Part shown: positions 10,116-19,741 of the stretch, in pieces | How the letters are laid out: every line of letters starts with the position of its first letter | How positions within the stretch are numbered: position 1 is the first letter of the stretch | Assembly (NCBI RefSeq): GCF_000744945.1 | Contig: NZ_JQMX01000001.1 | Location: forward strand, 744,001-808,000 | DNA from: Carnobacterium maltaromaticum DSM 20342 | GTDB taxonomy: Bacteria; Bacillota; Bacilli; Lactobacillales; Carnobacteriaceae | Length of the DNA: 64,000 nucleotides | Direction: 5' to 3' | The notes under the pieces: generated by a model | What the model was told of the DNA's origin: nothing | Databases searched by the model: none | What the model saw: only the letters and a program-made list of their open reading frames with translations | Made by a program: the position numbers and the translations under genes

Positions 10116-10838
10116 CTACTCCTTAGAGTCATAGTGAGAATTGAATTTGTAGCCTAAACCCCATACAGTCACAATCATTTTAGCTGCTTTATCTGACTGT
10201 TGAGCTAATTTTTCACGTAATCGTTTTACGTGCGTATCAACAGTGCGTAAATCACCAAAAAATTCATACTTCCATACTTCACGTAATAATTGTTCGCGGC
10301 CAAATATTTGGTCTGGTGCTTGAGCTAAATACAATAATAAATCATATTCTTTTGGAGTTAAATTAACCGGCTTACCATCCGCTAGAACACGATGGGCTTG
10401 ATTATCAACTTCAATATGCGGGAATACGATTAAATCAGGATTTTCTGGAGTAATAGGTTTCGCACTTTGAGTTCTTTTCAAAATAGCGGCTACACGTAGG
10501 ACAACTTCTCTTGGACTAAAGGGTTTTACAATGTAATCATCTGCTCCAACTTCAAAACCTTGAACCCGATTTGTTTCTTCGCCTTTAGCCGTCAACATCA
10601 TGATTGGTGTATCTTTTGTTTCTCTTAAATTTTTAGCTACATCAATTCCATCCATTTTAGGTAACATTAAATCTAACAGAATCAAATCGTAATCATTCTC
10701 TAAAGCTAAAGAGAGAGCGTCTTCTCCATTATCCGTTTCAGTTATAATAAAATTTTCTCGCTCTAGATACATTTTTAATAAGCGACGAATCCGCTCTTCG
10801 TCATCTACAATCAATATATTTATTGCATCAGTTTTCAT
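10116..10838 (-). CDS. resD: Response regulator, ResD/SrrA type
   Basis: 240 residues, OmpR/PhoB family. The receiver domain has the acidic pair D12-D13, phospho-acceptor D56 (LILLDLMLPKMDG) and the conserved Lys in YIVKPFS. The C-terminal winged helix includes DLRTVDTHVKRLREKL. It sits between rluB and resE, the same order as in B. subtilis (rluB-resABC-resDE) but without the cytochrome maturation genes resABC. Target genes cannot be inferred from this window. Confidence 0.91.
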   Translation of the reverse strand: MKTDAINILIVDDEERIRRLLKMYLERENFIITETDNGEDALSLALENDYDLILLDLMLPKMDGIDVAKNLRETKDTPIMMLTAKGEETNRVQGFEVGADDYIVKPFSPREVVLRVAAILKRTQSAKPITPENPDLIVFPHIEVDNQAHRVLADGKPVNLTPKEYDLLLYLAQAPDQIFGREQLLREVWKYEFFGDLRTVDTHVKRLREKLAQQSDKAAKMIVTVWGLGYKFNSHYDSKE

Positions 10839-10922
10839 CTAAGCTACCTTCTTTCTCCAAGTAAATCCACTATCTTCTCAATTATACACAAGAAACCTTG
10901 ATTTTTTCAACCAATAACCTTT

Positions 10923-11666
10923 TTAGCGTTTATCTTTTTGGTTTTGAGATTCTTTTGCTAAATTGCGTAAGCTATTCACTTCAAATGATTTCAACTCACG
11001 CCATTCACCCGGTTTTAAGCCTTCTAAATTTAAAGAACCATAGGTTTCGCGCTTTAATTTTTGAACTGGAAAACCTAATGCCATAAACATATTTTTAACT
11101 TGGCGATTACGACCTTCATAGATAGTCAACTCAACAATAGACGTTTGTTTTACACGATCTGCTGAAATTAAATTAGCTTTAGCAGGAGCTGTTTTTTTGC
11201 CATCTATTTTGATTCCACGTTCTAATTTTTTGATTGACATTGGATCTACCATTCCTTTTACCTTCGCTACATAAGTTTTTGGAATGTGGTACTTAGGATG
11301 CATCAGTTGTTGCGATAATTCACCATCATTTGTCATGATTAAAACACCAGTTGTATCATAATCTAATCTTCCAACTGGATAAATACGTTGTGAAACTCCA
11401 CCAAAGAAATCAGTCACAACACGACGCTCTTTGTCATCTGATACTGCAGAAATAGTATTTCGTGGTTTGTATAGTAAGAAATAAACAGGTTGCTCACGAT
11501 CAATGGGAACACCATCAACTTCAACAACATCAGAATTTCCAATTTGAATACCCATTTCTTTAACAGTTAGCCCGTTCACCTTAACATGACCTGTAGCAAT
11601 TAATTCTTCAGCTTTACGTCTTGACGCAACACCTGCGTGTGCAATAACTTTTTGTAATCGTTCCAT
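10923..11666 (-). CDS. rluB: 23S rRNA pseudouridine synthase B
   Basis: Makes pseudouridine in helix 89 of 23S rRNA (family knowledge). 247 residues: an N-terminal S4 RNA-binding domain (about 1-60) and the RsuA/RluB catalytic domain with GRLDYDTTGVLIMTNDGEL, where the Asp after RL is the catalytic residue. It follows scpB at 26 bp, as in many Bacilli. A GGGG-type site precedes the ATG. Confidence 0.93.
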   Translation of the reverse strand: MERLQKVIAHAGVASRRKAEELIATGHVKVNGLTVKEMGIQIGNSDVVEVDGVPIDREQPVYFLLYKPRNTISAVSDDKERRVVTDFFGGVSQRIYPVGRLDYDTTGVLIMTNDGELSQQLMHPKYHIPKTYVAKVKGMVDPMSIKKLERGIKIDGKKTAPAKANLISADRVKQTSIVELTIYEGRNRQVKNMFMALGFPVQKLKRETYGSLNLEGLKPGEWRELKSFEVNSLRNLAKESQNQKDKR

Positions 11667-11692
11667 TATAATAATTCCCCTTTTTTCAACAT

Positions 11693-12283
11693 TTATTCTT
11701 CTTGCGATTGAAATTGTTGATTGAATTTTTCAAAAAACAAATCAGATTCAACTTCTTCTTGATCTTGTTCTAATTCATCAATTGCTGGCAGTTCTTTAAT
11801 ATTCTTTAAACCAAAATAATCCATAAAATAATTCGTAGTCCCATATAAAATCGCCCGTCCTGGGCCATTTACACGACCTTTATCTTCAATTAATCCTCTA
11901 AGTAATAGTTTTTGTAAGGCTCCACTTGTTTGGACACCACGAATTTCATCGATTTCCATTCTCGTTAAAGGTTGCTTATACGCAATAATTGCCAACGTTT
12001 CTAAGGCTGCCTGAGATAAATTTGTTGATAAGGGTGAGACAGCATATTTTTTTATAATTCCAGCATATTCTTTTTTTGTTGCTAACTGATAGTGATTCCC
12101 TACTTCAAGCAGCATTAAACCACTCGCCTTAGAAGACTCATAATTTTTTTGTAGCTGTGTTAATAATTGAAAAGCAAATTGCGTTGTACATTCTAAAACA
12201 GTCGCAATTTCTTCTAAAGAAAGCCCCTCATCTCCTGCCACAAAAAGTAACGTTTCTACAGCACCAATTTCATTCATCATCAT
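11693..12283 (-). CDS. scpB: Chromosome segregation and condensation protein ScpB
   Basis: Winged-helix subunit of the SMC-ScpA-ScpB condensin; its partner SMC is encoded at 57948-61520. 196 residues with two winged-helix domains, including the conserved TRMEIDEIRGVQTSGALQKLL. The first ATG overlaps the scpA stop (ATGA). Three ATG codons are in a row; AAGGAG lies only 4 nt from the first, so the second or third may be the one used. Confidence 0.94.
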   Translation of the reverse strand: MMMNEIGAVETLLFVAGDEGLSLEEIATVLECTTQFAFQLLTQLQKNYESSKASGLMLLEVGNHYQLATKKEYAGIIKKYAVSPLSTNLSQAALETLAIIAYKQPLTRMEIDEIRGVQTSGALQKLLLRGLIEDKGRVNGPGRAILYGTTNYFMDYFGLKNIKELPAIDELEQDQEEVESDLFFEKFNQQFQSQEE

Positions 12284-13059
12284 TCTACTCCTTGAGTTGT
12301 TTCATTTTCATCTTGAGATCCGTAAACTAAAATATCTCCACAAATTTCTTCTTGATTGATCCAAATCGCTCCTTCTTTAATTAACTCTAAAAGAGCCATA
12401 AAAGTTGTGACCATTTCTGATTTAGTTGGATCTTGAAAGAAATCATCAAATAAAATAGCTTCATCTTTTTTTAAGCGTTTTAATCGTTTGACAATTGTCT
12501 TCATCTTTTCATCAATTGTAATTTCCTCTGACGAAATCTTCGTTTGCATGGGTATTTTTTGTTGTTTTTTTGTAATCATTTGATGAAAAGCAGTAAATAA
12601 ATCAATTGTCGTTACCTGCAATGGCTGCAAAGGAACATCAATCTGTAAATCTTGCAAATTCATTGGTGTTTTTGTGTAATATTGGCTCCGCTCTTCTTCT
12701 TTATCTTTGAGTAGGTCTGCCGCATATTTGTATTTACGATACTCTAGTAACTGATCAACTAAGGCATCTCGAGGATCTTCTCCCTCTTCATAAAAGCCTT
12801 CTTCGTCCTCGTCTACTTCCAATTCTTGCTTTGGTAAAAGCATTTTACTTTTTATCGCCATCAAAGTTGCTGCCATTACTAAATAATCACCTGCTATATC
12901 TAACTCTAGCTCCTTCATAGTATGGAGATAGGCTAGATACTGGGCAGTGATTTCAGCCATCGGAATATCATAAATATCTAATTCCAACTGTTGAATTAAG
13001 TGTAACAATAAATCTAGAGGTCCTTCGAAAACATCAATTTTAACAGTGATATCTGCCAT
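12280..13059 (-). CDS. scpA: Segregation and condensation protein ScpA (kleisin)
   Basis: Kleisin subunit that bridges the SMC heads. 259 residues, the usual length. The N-terminal SMC-neck binding part holds FEGPLDLLLHLIQQLELDIYD (given as a motif near residues 12-32), followed by an acidic linker (about 85-95) and a C-terminal winged helix that binds the other SMC head. Translationally coupled to scpB by a 4-bp overlap. AGAGG precedes the ATG. Confidence 0.94.
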   Translation of the reverse strand: MADITVKIDVFEGPLDLLLHLIQQLELDIYDIPMAEITAQYLAYLHTMKELELDIAGDYLVMAATLMAIKSKMLLPKQELEVDEDEEGFYEEGEDPRDALVDQLLEYRKYKYAADLLKDKEEERSQYYTKTPMNLQDLQIDVPLQPLQVTTIDLFTAFHQMITKKQQKIPMQTKISSEEITIDEKMKTIVKRLKRLKKDEAILFDDFFQDPTKSEMVTTFMALLELIKEGAIWINQEEICGDILVYGSQDENETTQGVE

Positions 13060-13079
13060 TATTTTTTCAACCTCTTTCT

Positions 13080-13466
13080 TTAAGTTAGCTCGTTCGGTTT
13101 CTCAGAATTTTCTTTATAATGCTCCCATTTAGCAATGATAGGCGCTGTTTCTAATGTTCCAATTATTTTTCTTTCTGGTAACTTCTCATCTAGTTCCTGC
13201 AGCATTCGAAAACTGATGCCTTCTTTACGAAAAGATGGATTAATCGAAATATGACGTAGTAAAACCATTTCCGGCTCAATTTCAATGCCTAACATTCCAA
13301 TAAAATCGGTAGTTTCCTCGTTGCTCCACAAATATAAGCGTCGATTTTCTTCTGCTTGATACCAATTAATCTCTGCTTTTAAACGTGAAACCTCTTTTAA
13401 ATCAGGCACAAAAGAGAGTAACCCCATCATAATTTTTTCATAATCATTCTTGTAGTTAATTAACAT
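13080..13466 (-). CDS. ribT: GNAT-family acetyltransferase, RibT-like
   Basis: 128 residues from the ATG at 13466, preceded by GGAGG at 7 nt; a TTG one codon upstream is less likely. It has the fold order of a small N-acetyltransferase, with ISINPSFRKEGISFRMLQEL as the acetyl-CoA loop region, though that loop is weaker than the classical Q/RxxGxG/A. In B. subtilis ribT lies between the riboflavin genes and scpA, and the position next to scpA supports the same call here. The substrate is not known. No riboflavin synthesis genes are adjacent. Confidence 0.72.
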   Translation of the reverse strand: MLINYKNDYEKIMMGLLSFVPDLKEVSRLKAEINWYQAEENRRLYLWSNEETTDFIGMLGIEIEPEMVLLRHISINPSFRKEGISFRMLQELDEKLPERKIIGTLETAPIIAKWEHYKENSEKPNELT

Positions 13467-13488
13467 CAAATATCCTCCTACTTTACTC

Positions 13489-14808
13489 TTAACCCTTCGG
13501 TAAGGAGCGGTCTAATCTCATTAGATCAGCATAGCTTTCTCTTTCAACGACTAGATAGTCCGTTCCGTTTTCCACAAATACAACTGGAGGTCTTGGAATA
13601 CGATTATAGTTATTAGCCATCGAATATCCGTAGGCACCTGTACTAAAAACAGCTAAAATATCATTACGCTCTGCTTTTGGTAACGGTAAATCCCAAATTA
13701 ACATATCCCCAGATTCACAACATTTTCCTGCTATCGAATAAGTTTCTGTAACTGGATCATTTCCACGATTGGCTAAAATCCCAGTATACTCAGCATCATA
13801 GAGTGCCGGACGAATGTTATCAGACATTCCACCATCCACAGCTAAATAGTTGCGCACATTTGGTACTTCTTTTTCGGATCCTGTTTGATACAACGTAATA
13901 CCTGCGTCTCCAACGATACTGCGTCCTGGCTCAATCCAAATTTCAGGCATCGTAATTCCATACTCTGTGGTTTTAGCAATTACTTCAGCGATAATTCTAT
14001 CAACATATTCTGAAATGGCTAAAGGTTTGTCACTTTCGATATAACGAATGCCAAATCCACCGCCAAGATTAAGAACTTCCAAATCAAAAGCTGTTGCTTT
14101 TTGCCATTCCTTAACAGAAGCGAGCAACTTGTCAATCGCCATTATAAATCCTTCTGTCTCGAAAATTTGCGAGCCGATATGGCTGTGTAACCCAATCAGT
14201 TTCATGTAAGGCATTGTTAACGCTAAATCAACTGCCGATTTAGCTTGACCATTTAAGAGATCAAACCCAAATTTAGAATCTTCTTGTCCCGTTGAAATAT
14301 ACTCATGAGTATGAGCTTCTACGCCAGGTGTAACACGTAGTAAGATGTTGACTTCTTGTTTCCGTTCAGTGGTCAACTTATGCAACAAATGCAACTCACT
14401 AAAATTATCAACGACAAAACAACCGATTTTATAGTTTAAGGCTTCGATCAATTCACTTTCTGTTTTATTATTTCCATGAAAATGTATTTTTTCAGGTGGA
14501 TAATCAGCTTGAATGGCTGTATATAATTCACCACCAGAAACGACATCGACAGAAAGACCCTCTTGCGCCATTAATTGATACATAGCTAGACATGCAAAGG
14601 CTTTGCTTGCATAGGCTACTTGAGCTGTTATATTTTGTGCCGAAAAAGCTTGTTTAAAAGCTCTTGCTTGCTTTTTTATTTGAAAAACATCATATACATA
14701 AACAGGCGTTCCATATTTCTCCACTAGTTTAACTGTGTCTACCCCACCAATTTCTAAATGGTTTTCTTGATTAATTTTCATAGTCCCCGTTAATAAAGAA
14801 TTCTCCAT
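13489..14808 (-). CDS. lysA: Diaminopimelate decarboxylase
   Basis: PLP enzyme making L-lysine from meso-diaminopimelate. 439 residues from the ATG at 14808, which has GGGGAG at a good distance; a TTG 18 bp upstream is less likely. The PLP lysine is in VAYASKAFAC, the phosphate-binding glycines in NLGGGFGIRY, and the active-site Cys in KCCESGDML. This form has the GRSIVGDAG and YGYSMANNYN stretches typical of DapDC. No other lysine gene is near, so it stands alone between ribT and punA. Confidence 0.95.
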   Translation of the reverse strand: MENSLLTGTMKINQENHLEIGGVDTVKLVEKYGTPVYVYDVFQIKKQARAFKQAFSAQNITAQVAYASKAFACLAMYQLMAQEGLSVDVVSGGELYTAIQADYPPEKIHFHGNNKTESELIEALNYKIGCFVVDNFSELHLLHKLTTERKQEVNILLRVTPGVEAHTHEYISTGQEDSKFGFDLLNGQAKSAVDLALTMPYMKLIGLHSHIGSQIFETEGFIMAIDKLLASVKEWQKATAFDLEVLNLGGGFGIRYIESDKPLAISEYVDRIIAEVIAKTTEYGITMPEIWIEPGRSIVGDAGITLYQTGSEKEVPNVRNYLAVDGGMSDNIRPALYDAEYTGILANRGNDPVTETYSIAGKCCESGDMLIWDLPLPKAERNDILAVFSTGAYGYSMANNYNRIPRPPVVFVENGTDYLVVERESYADLMRLDRSLPKG

Positions 14809-14951
14809 ATTTTCTCCCCGTTTCAATCCTTACTAATTTATTCTATTTACTTTAACACACTCTTTTTATATACTCAAATATTGTTCTAATTTAATAGATA
14901 AATCAATATTTTAAAACAGACTGGCGTCAGGCCAATTGTTTTGACGCGGAA

Positions 14952-14990
14952 CAAAAACGAGCCACTTTAAAGTGAAGTGCCTCTTTTTGT
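14952..14990. terminator. Terminator-like hairpin between punA and lysA
   Basis: Arms GAGCCACTT (14959-14967) and AAGTGCCTC (14975-14983) with A-run left and T-run right. It probably ends punA transcription and may work in both directions. Confidence 0.6.
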
Positions 14991-15070
14991 CTTTTTATCC
15001 AGTAACGCTATGATACCACTATTTCCGCTTAATTAAAATGAAAAAAAGCGTAATTCATGGAATTCACAGA

Positions 15071-15892
15071 TTAAATAGCTGCTAAGGTGTTTTTAACCAA
15101 AGCTTTAAAGGTACCTTTTACACGTTGAGTCGTCTCAACAACCTCATCATGGTTCAAGCTTTCTTGCATTCCGGCAGCTAAGTTCGTGATACATGAGATA
15201 CCAATAACTCTCAGCCCTGCATGTGCAGCTACAATCACTTCCGGAACCGTAGACATCCCTACTGCGTCAGCTCCCATTATTCTTGACATTTTGATTTCAG
15301 CTGGTGTTTCATACGTAGGACCTGTATAGCCAATATAAACACCCTCTTTTAAATCTAAACTCATTTCCTTGGCAACTTCTCGAACTATTTGTTGGTAAGC
15401 AACATCGTAAGCTTGACTCATATCAGTAAATCGTGGTCCCATAGCAGGATCATTGGGTCCCATCAAAGGATTTACGCCCGTATAATTAATATGGTCAGTA
15501 ATCAGCATTAATTCACCTTGTGCAAAGCTTGTATTGATACCACCAGCGGCATTTGTTACGATTACTGAATGAATGCCAAGCTCTTTCATCACGCGAATTG
15601 GAAATGTAACTTCTTCTAAAGTATAGCCTTCATAAAAATGAAAACGACCTTGCATAGCTAAAACTTTTTTCCCACCTAGTTGTCCATAAACAAGCTGGCC
15701 TGCATGACCTTCAACTGTTGAAACTGGAAAATGAGGAATTTGATCATATTTAATCTTTTTAGCTTCTCCAACCTCATCACCAAGTTCACCGAGTCCTGAA
15801 CCTAAAATCAAGCCAATTTCTACATCTTCAATACCTTGTTTTTTGATAAATTCTGCTGCCTCTGTTATTTTTTCTTGTAATTTTGTAGTCAT
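15071..15892 (-). CDS. punA: Purine nucleoside phosphorylase (trimeric, PunA type)
   Basis: Splits purine (deoxy)ribonucleosides to base and pentose 1-phosphate. 273 residues. The family signatures are GLILGSGLG near residue 27, the phosphate-binding VEGHAGQLVYG, and VVTNAAGGIN at about 113-122. It follows deoB by 25 bp, so the product (deoxy)ribose 1-phosphate goes straight to phosphopentomutase. GGAG precedes the ATG. Confidence 0.95.
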   Translation of the reverse strand: MTTKLQEKITEAAEFIKKQGIEDVEIGLILGSGLGELGDEVGEAKKIKYDQIPHFPVSTVEGHAGQLVYGQLGGKKVLAMQGRFHFYEGYTLEEVTFPIRVMKELGIHSVIVTNAAGGINTSFAQGELMLITDHINYTGVNPLMGPNDPAMGPRFTDMSQAYDVAYQQIVREVAKEMSLDLKEGVYIGYTGPTYETPAEIKMSRIMGADAVGMSTVPEVIVAAHAGLRVIGISCITNLAAGMQESLNHDEVVETTQRVKGTFKALVKNTLAAI

Positions 15893-15917
15893 TATTATTC
15901 TCCTTTAGTTCAATAAC

Positions 15918-17087
15918 TTAGATTAATTCTTTTAAAAAGCTTGTTCCAAATCCTGTTCCATCCACCTTGAAATTTTCTGCAATTGTTGCTCCAATATCAG
16001 CAAAATGGCCTTGAGGAATTTTACCATGTCCACTTAGTTTCGGTGAATAGGCCAACAAAGGAACATATTCTCTTGTATGGTCTGTACCAGGAGCAGTAGG
16101 GTCATTGCCATGATCTGCAGTAATTAAGAGCAAATCGTCTGATCGTAATTCTGCTAAAACTTCAGGTAATCGTTGGTCAAATTCTTCAATTGCTTCTGCG
16201 TATCCTTTAACATCACGACGATGGCCAAACAAAGCATCAAAATCAACAAGATTTAGAAAGCTCAAACCATTGAAATCTTGAGTCATCACTTTTAATAGTT
16301 GATCGACTCCATCCATGTTGCTTGTCGTACGGACAGATTCTGTAATCCCTGATCCATTAAAAATATCATTGATTTTCCCAATTGCAATAACGTCATTTCC
16401 TGCTTCAGATAAATCATTTAAAACTGTTTTACCAAAAGGATTAAGCGCATAATCATGTCGATTACTCGTTCTTTTAAATGCACCTGGTGTTCCTAAATAG
16501 GGACGAGCAATAATCCGACCAATCATATAAGGATCATCTAACGTAATATCACGGACATATTGACAAATTTTGTATAATTCTTCTAGTGGAATAATCTCTT
16601 CATGCGCCGCAATCTGTAAGACAGGATCTGCAGAAGTATAAATGATTAAATCACCAGTTTTCATTTGATGTTCACCAAAGTCTTCTAAAACTTCAGTTCC
16701 GCTGTAAGGCAAATTACAAACTATTTTACGTCCTGAAAATGCCTCGATTTTTTCTAAAAGTTCTTGTGGAAATCCGTTTGGAAAAACTCTAAATGGGGTT
16801 TGAATGTTTAAACCAGTAATTTCCCAATGTCCGGTCATTGTATCTTTCCCTACCGAGATTTCTTCTAACTTTGTATAATAACCCTGATTATCGATACGTT
16901 CTGCAATACCTTTTAGAGGACGAATATTTCCTAAACCTAATTTTTCTAAATTTGGAATCGTCAAGCCAGCCTCTTCAGCAATATGACCCAGAGTATCACT
17001 ACCTATATCTCCGAAAGCTTCAGCATCAGGGGCTTCCCCGATTCCAACTGAGTCCATTACGATTAAATGAATTCTTTTAAATACCAT
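15918..17087 (-). CDS. deoB: Phosphopentomutase
   Basis: Interconverts (deoxy)ribose 1- and 5-phosphate in nucleoside salvage. 389 residues. It is an alkaline-phosphatase superfamily metalloenzyme: the metal ligands are seen in [13 protein letters not shown] (N-terminus), DTMTGHWE with the phospho-Thr region, and [10 protein letters not shown] and HTREYVP near the C-terminus. An ATG 9 bp upstream touches the AGGAGG directly, so the ATG at 17087, spaced 9 nt, is chosen. Forms an operon with punA. Confidence 0.95.
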   Translation of the reverse strand: MVFKRIHLIVMDSVGIGEAPDAEAFGDIGSDTLGHIAEEAGLTIPNLEKLGLGNIRPLKGIAERIDNQGYYTKLEEISVGKDTMTGHWEITGLNIQTPFRVFPNGFPQELLEKIEAFSGRKIVCNLPYSGTEVLEDFGEHQMKTGDLIIYTSADPVLQIAAHEEIIPLEELYKICQYVRDITLDDPYMIGRIIARPYLGTPGAFKRTSNRHDYALNPFGKTVLNDLSEAGNDVIAIGKINDIFNGSGITESVRTTSNMDGVDQLLKVMTQDFNGLSFLNLVDFDALFGHRRDVKGYAEAIEEFDQRLPEVLAELRSDDLLLITADHGNDPTAPGTDHTREYVPLLAYSPKLSGHGKIPQGHFADIGATIAENFKVDGTGFGTSFLKELI

Positions 17088-17178
17088 TTTATTCATCCTC
17101 CTACTTATTTATTCATCTAGTTAATTATAGTAAAAAAAAACATGAAATACTAGAAAAACACCTAAATTTTCATCTATT

Positions 17179-18069
17179 TTAAGCACGCGGATGATAGGTT
17201 TTATACACTTCTGTCATCCGTTTTTTAGTGATATGTGTGTAAATTTGAGTCGTCGAAATATCAACATGCCCCAAAAGCTCTTGTACCACTCGCAAATCAG
17301 CTCCATTTTCTAATAAATGAGTTGCAAATGAATGCCTTAAAGTATGTGGTGTGACCTCTTTTTCAATTCCTGCTAAGAGAACTAATTTTTTCAAATTTTT
17401 CCAAACACCTTGTCTAGTTAAACCGCCACCATGATGATTTAAAAACAAATAAGGCGTTCGCTTACCTGATTTTTCTAATTTTACCCGACTATAACGTAAA
17501 TATTTTTCAATCCATTCAATGGCTAAATCACCTAACGGAATAATTCGCTCCTTATCTCCTTTTCCAATTGTTTGAATCAATCCTAAAGATAAATGCAAAT
17601 CGGTTAACCTTAATTCCGTTAATTCAGTTACACGCAACCCCGTCGCATACATCACTTCTAGCATGGCCCGATCTCTCAGTCCTAAGGTAGTATTTGTGTC
17701 TGGAGTTTCAATTAACTTTTCAACTTCCTTCATTGATAAAATTTTAGGGAGTGTTTGCGCTTTTTTAGGAGTATCAATGTGTAACATTGGGTCGATTTCA
17801 CTTAAGCGCTCTTGTTTTAAAAATTGATGGAATTTTCGCAAACTAGAAACCATCCGAATAATCGTACCTGCAGCTTTCTCTTCATCTTTAAGCTGTTGCA
17901 AAAAACTCAGCACAAAATAACGATCTAATTCATTCCAACTAGCTATTTGATGCTCGTTTAAATAATCTAAGTAATGAACTAAGTCTCGGCGATAACTTTC
18001 AATTGTATTTTTTGAAAGACCACGCTCGATGGTTAAAAAATGAAGATACTCTTTTAAATCATCTTCCAT
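17179..18069 (-). CDS. xerD: Site-specific tyrosine recombinase XerD
   Basis: Resolves chromosome dimers at dif together with XerC. 296 residues: a SAM-like N-terminal domain (about 1-90) and a catalytic domain with Arg in ATGLRVTEL, Lys in GKGDKERIIP, HTLRHSFATHLL, the GHVDISTTQIYTH box and the nucleophile Tyr in QIYTH. The position after fur and before deoB matches the B. subtilis order (ripX), which separates it from a phage integrase. Confidence 0.93.
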   Translation of the reverse strand: MEDDLKEYLHFLTIERGLSKNTIESYRRDLVHYLDYLNEHQIASWNELDRYFVLSFLQQLKDEEKAAGTIIRMVSSLRKFHQFLKQERLSEIDPMLHIDTPKKAQTLPKILSMKEVEKLIETPDTNTTLGLRDRAMLEVMYATGLRVTELTELRLTDLHLSLGLIQTIGKGDKERIIPLGDLAIEWIEKYLRYSRVKLEKSGKRTPYLFLNHHGGGLTRQGVWKNLKKLVLLAGIEKEVTPHTLRHSFATHLLENGADLRVVQELLGHVDISTTQIYTHITKKRMTEVYKTYHPRA

Positions 18070-18102
18070 TTTACTCTTCCCTCTTTTCTACAAAATTTAC
18101 AA

Positions 18103-18148
18103 AGAAAAGGAGCAGTGAACACTAACTAAAATGATCATTGCTCCTTTT
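18103..18148 (-). terminator. Terminator after fur
   Basis: Arms AAGGAGCAATG and CACTGCTCCTT (one mismatch) ending in a T-rich tract on the minus strand. Confidence 0.75.
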
Positions 18149-18156
18149 TTATTAGA

Positions 18157-18624
18157 CTATTCCGAGTCTTTTTTTCCTTTTTCCTGACACTCTTTACAAA
18201 TGCCGTGAAATGTTAACCGATGATCTTTAACAATAAAATGAAAACGGCTTTCTACCACACGCTCGATATCTTCCAATAAATCATCATGAACTTCTTCAAT
18301 ACTCCCACATTCAATACACAGTAGGTGATGATGAAAATGTTTAGCGCCTTCTTTACGAACATCATAACGGGCCAAACCATCATTAAAACTTATTTTATTC
18401 ACAATATTTAATTCTGTCAAAATCTCTAGCGTTCGATAGACTGTTGCTAGACCGATGTCTGGACTTTTTTCTTTCACTAGCATATAAACTTCTTCAGCAC
18501 TTAAATGATCTTTTTCTTTTTCCAATAACACTCCAACTGTGGCCTCACGCTGAGGGGTTAATTTAAATCCAGCTGAATGTAATTGATTTTTAATTTTTAG
18601 TAATGGAGATTCAGTTGTTTTCAA
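18157..18624 (-). CDS. fur: Fur-family metal-dependent repressor
   Basis: 155 residues. N-terminal winged helix (about 12-85), then a metal-binding dimer domain with HFHHHLLCIECG and a C-terminal CKECQ; the two Cys pairs form the structural zinc site. PerR and Zur look similar in sequence, but the place next to xerD-deoB-punA is that of Fur in B. subtilis. The start is a TTG at 18624 with GAGG upstream; no nearby ATG fits. A Fur/PerR-type box lies about 20 nt upstream, so autoregulation is likely. The C-terminus is Lys-rich. Confidence 0.85.
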   Translation of the reverse strand: MKTTESPLLKIKNQLHSAGFKLTPQREATVGVLLEKEKDHLSAEEVYMLVKEKSPDIGLATVYRTLEILTELNIVNKISFNDGLARYDVRKEGAKHFHHHLLCIECGSIEEVHDDLLEDIERVVESRFHFIVKDHRLTFHGICKECQEKGKKDSE

Positions 18625-18642
18625 TGTACTAGCCTCGCTTAT

Positions 18643-18657
18643 TGATAATTATTATAA
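18643..18657. promoter_or_regulatory. Fur/PerR-type 7-1-7 operator upstream of fur
   Basis: TGATAATTATTATAA differs at one position from the Bacilli Fur core (TGATAATnATTATCA) and at one from the PerR box (TTATAATnATTATAA). It lies 18-33 nt upstream of the fur start. Confidence 0.7.
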
Positions 18658-18750
18658 ACAGTGGTACCTTATTCTCTTCTTTAGTTTATAGATATTACAA
18701 TGTAATTGCAATGAGTTTCCCTTGTTATATTAAGTTTTATTAGTAAAATC

Positions 18751-19632
18751 TTATTTTTCATTCTCATTTAGAGCTTCAACTAAAATAGTTTCTCCATCTT
18801 TTTGAACTATTTTACGCTGTTTCATTAAGTTTCCTAATGCACGTTTAAATTGACCTTTACTAATACCAAAACGCTCTTGAATAGCTTCAGGATCACTTTT
18901 ATCTGTATAAGGGAAACTACCTGTTTGTGTTCTTTCTAAAATAGCTAATAACATACCAGCATCATCATTAATAGCTTCAAAAGCTCGAGGCATTAAAGAA
19001 ATATTTAATAAGCCATCTGGACGAACACCTATAACGCGTCCTTGAATCACTTCACCTAAACGAGGTTCATCTTTTCTTTCTGAAGGATGAATAAAACCTA
19101 AATAAAAGTCTTCCGTAATCAAGTACGTTCCAACTAATTTCAAACGGAATGCTGTCCCAGTTATATTTTTATTTTTTAATTCTTCAATTTTCCCTTTACG
19201 AGCAATTGATTGAAATACAGATTCTTCTGCTAAAGTTCCCCACATACGATCTTTTTGGTCAACTTTAATAGCAATCATCAATTGATCACCTTTTTTTGGC
19301 CATAGACGCTTTTCTGTTGGCAATTCGTCTAGCGAAACAACCATTTCTTTATCAGGTAAACCGATGTCTACAAAAACACCTAAATCTTTTCTTGTATCCA
19401 CAACTGTTCCCCAAGCATAATGTCCCACACGGACTTTAGGTATTTCTTGTGTCATCACAAAGTCTTTATTCATAGCAATATAGGCAAATCCTTCAACGGG
19501 GTCACCTAATTGATAGTTCATTGTTTCAGTTTTATTTAGGCGGTAAGTAACGCCCTCTTTTTGGATAAAATAAGCTTTCTCATTCTCATCTGTCACAATA
19601 CCTGTGACGATTTTCCCTAAGGATTCATTCAT
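18751..19632 (-). CDS. cvfB: S1-domain RNA-binding protein CvfB (YitL-like)
   Basis: 293 residues. Four modules: three S1-like OB folds (about 1-65, 67-135, 145-215) and a C-terminal winged helix (about 225-290, with SDPEAIQERFGISKGQFKRA). This is the CvfB architecture; the family affects virulence-gene expression in staphylococci, but the function in other Bacilli is not settled. It has its own region between fur and the DUF441 gene. GGAGG precedes the ATG. Confidence 0.88.
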   Translation of the reverse strand: MNESLGKIVTGIVTDENEKAYFIQKEGVTYRLNKTETMNYQLGDPVEGFAYIAMNKDFVMTQEIPKVRVGHYAWGTVVDTRKDLGVFVDIGLPDKEMVVSLDELPTEKRLWPKKGDQLMIAIKVDQKDRMWGTLAEESVFQSIARKGKIEELKNKNITGTAFRLKLVGTYLITEDFYLGFIHPSERKDEPRLGEVIQGRVIGVRPDGLLNISLMPRAFEAINDDAGMLLAILERTQTGSFPYTDKSDPEAIQERFGISKGQFKRALGNLMKQRKIVQKDGETILVEALNENEK

Positions 19633-19741
19633 TTTTTGTTCCTCCGTCTTTTTCGTTCATCTTATTATAGCTTAGAATACGAGCTTTGCCTATAAATTTT
19701 CATTTAAGTTAGAAAAACTCTTCTATAGTAGTCTAGTGGAA

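Noticed and set aside
17179..18069. Phage integrase instead of XerD
   Set aside because: Length, motifs and the place between fur and deoB are those of the housekeeping recombinase, and no phage gene is near.
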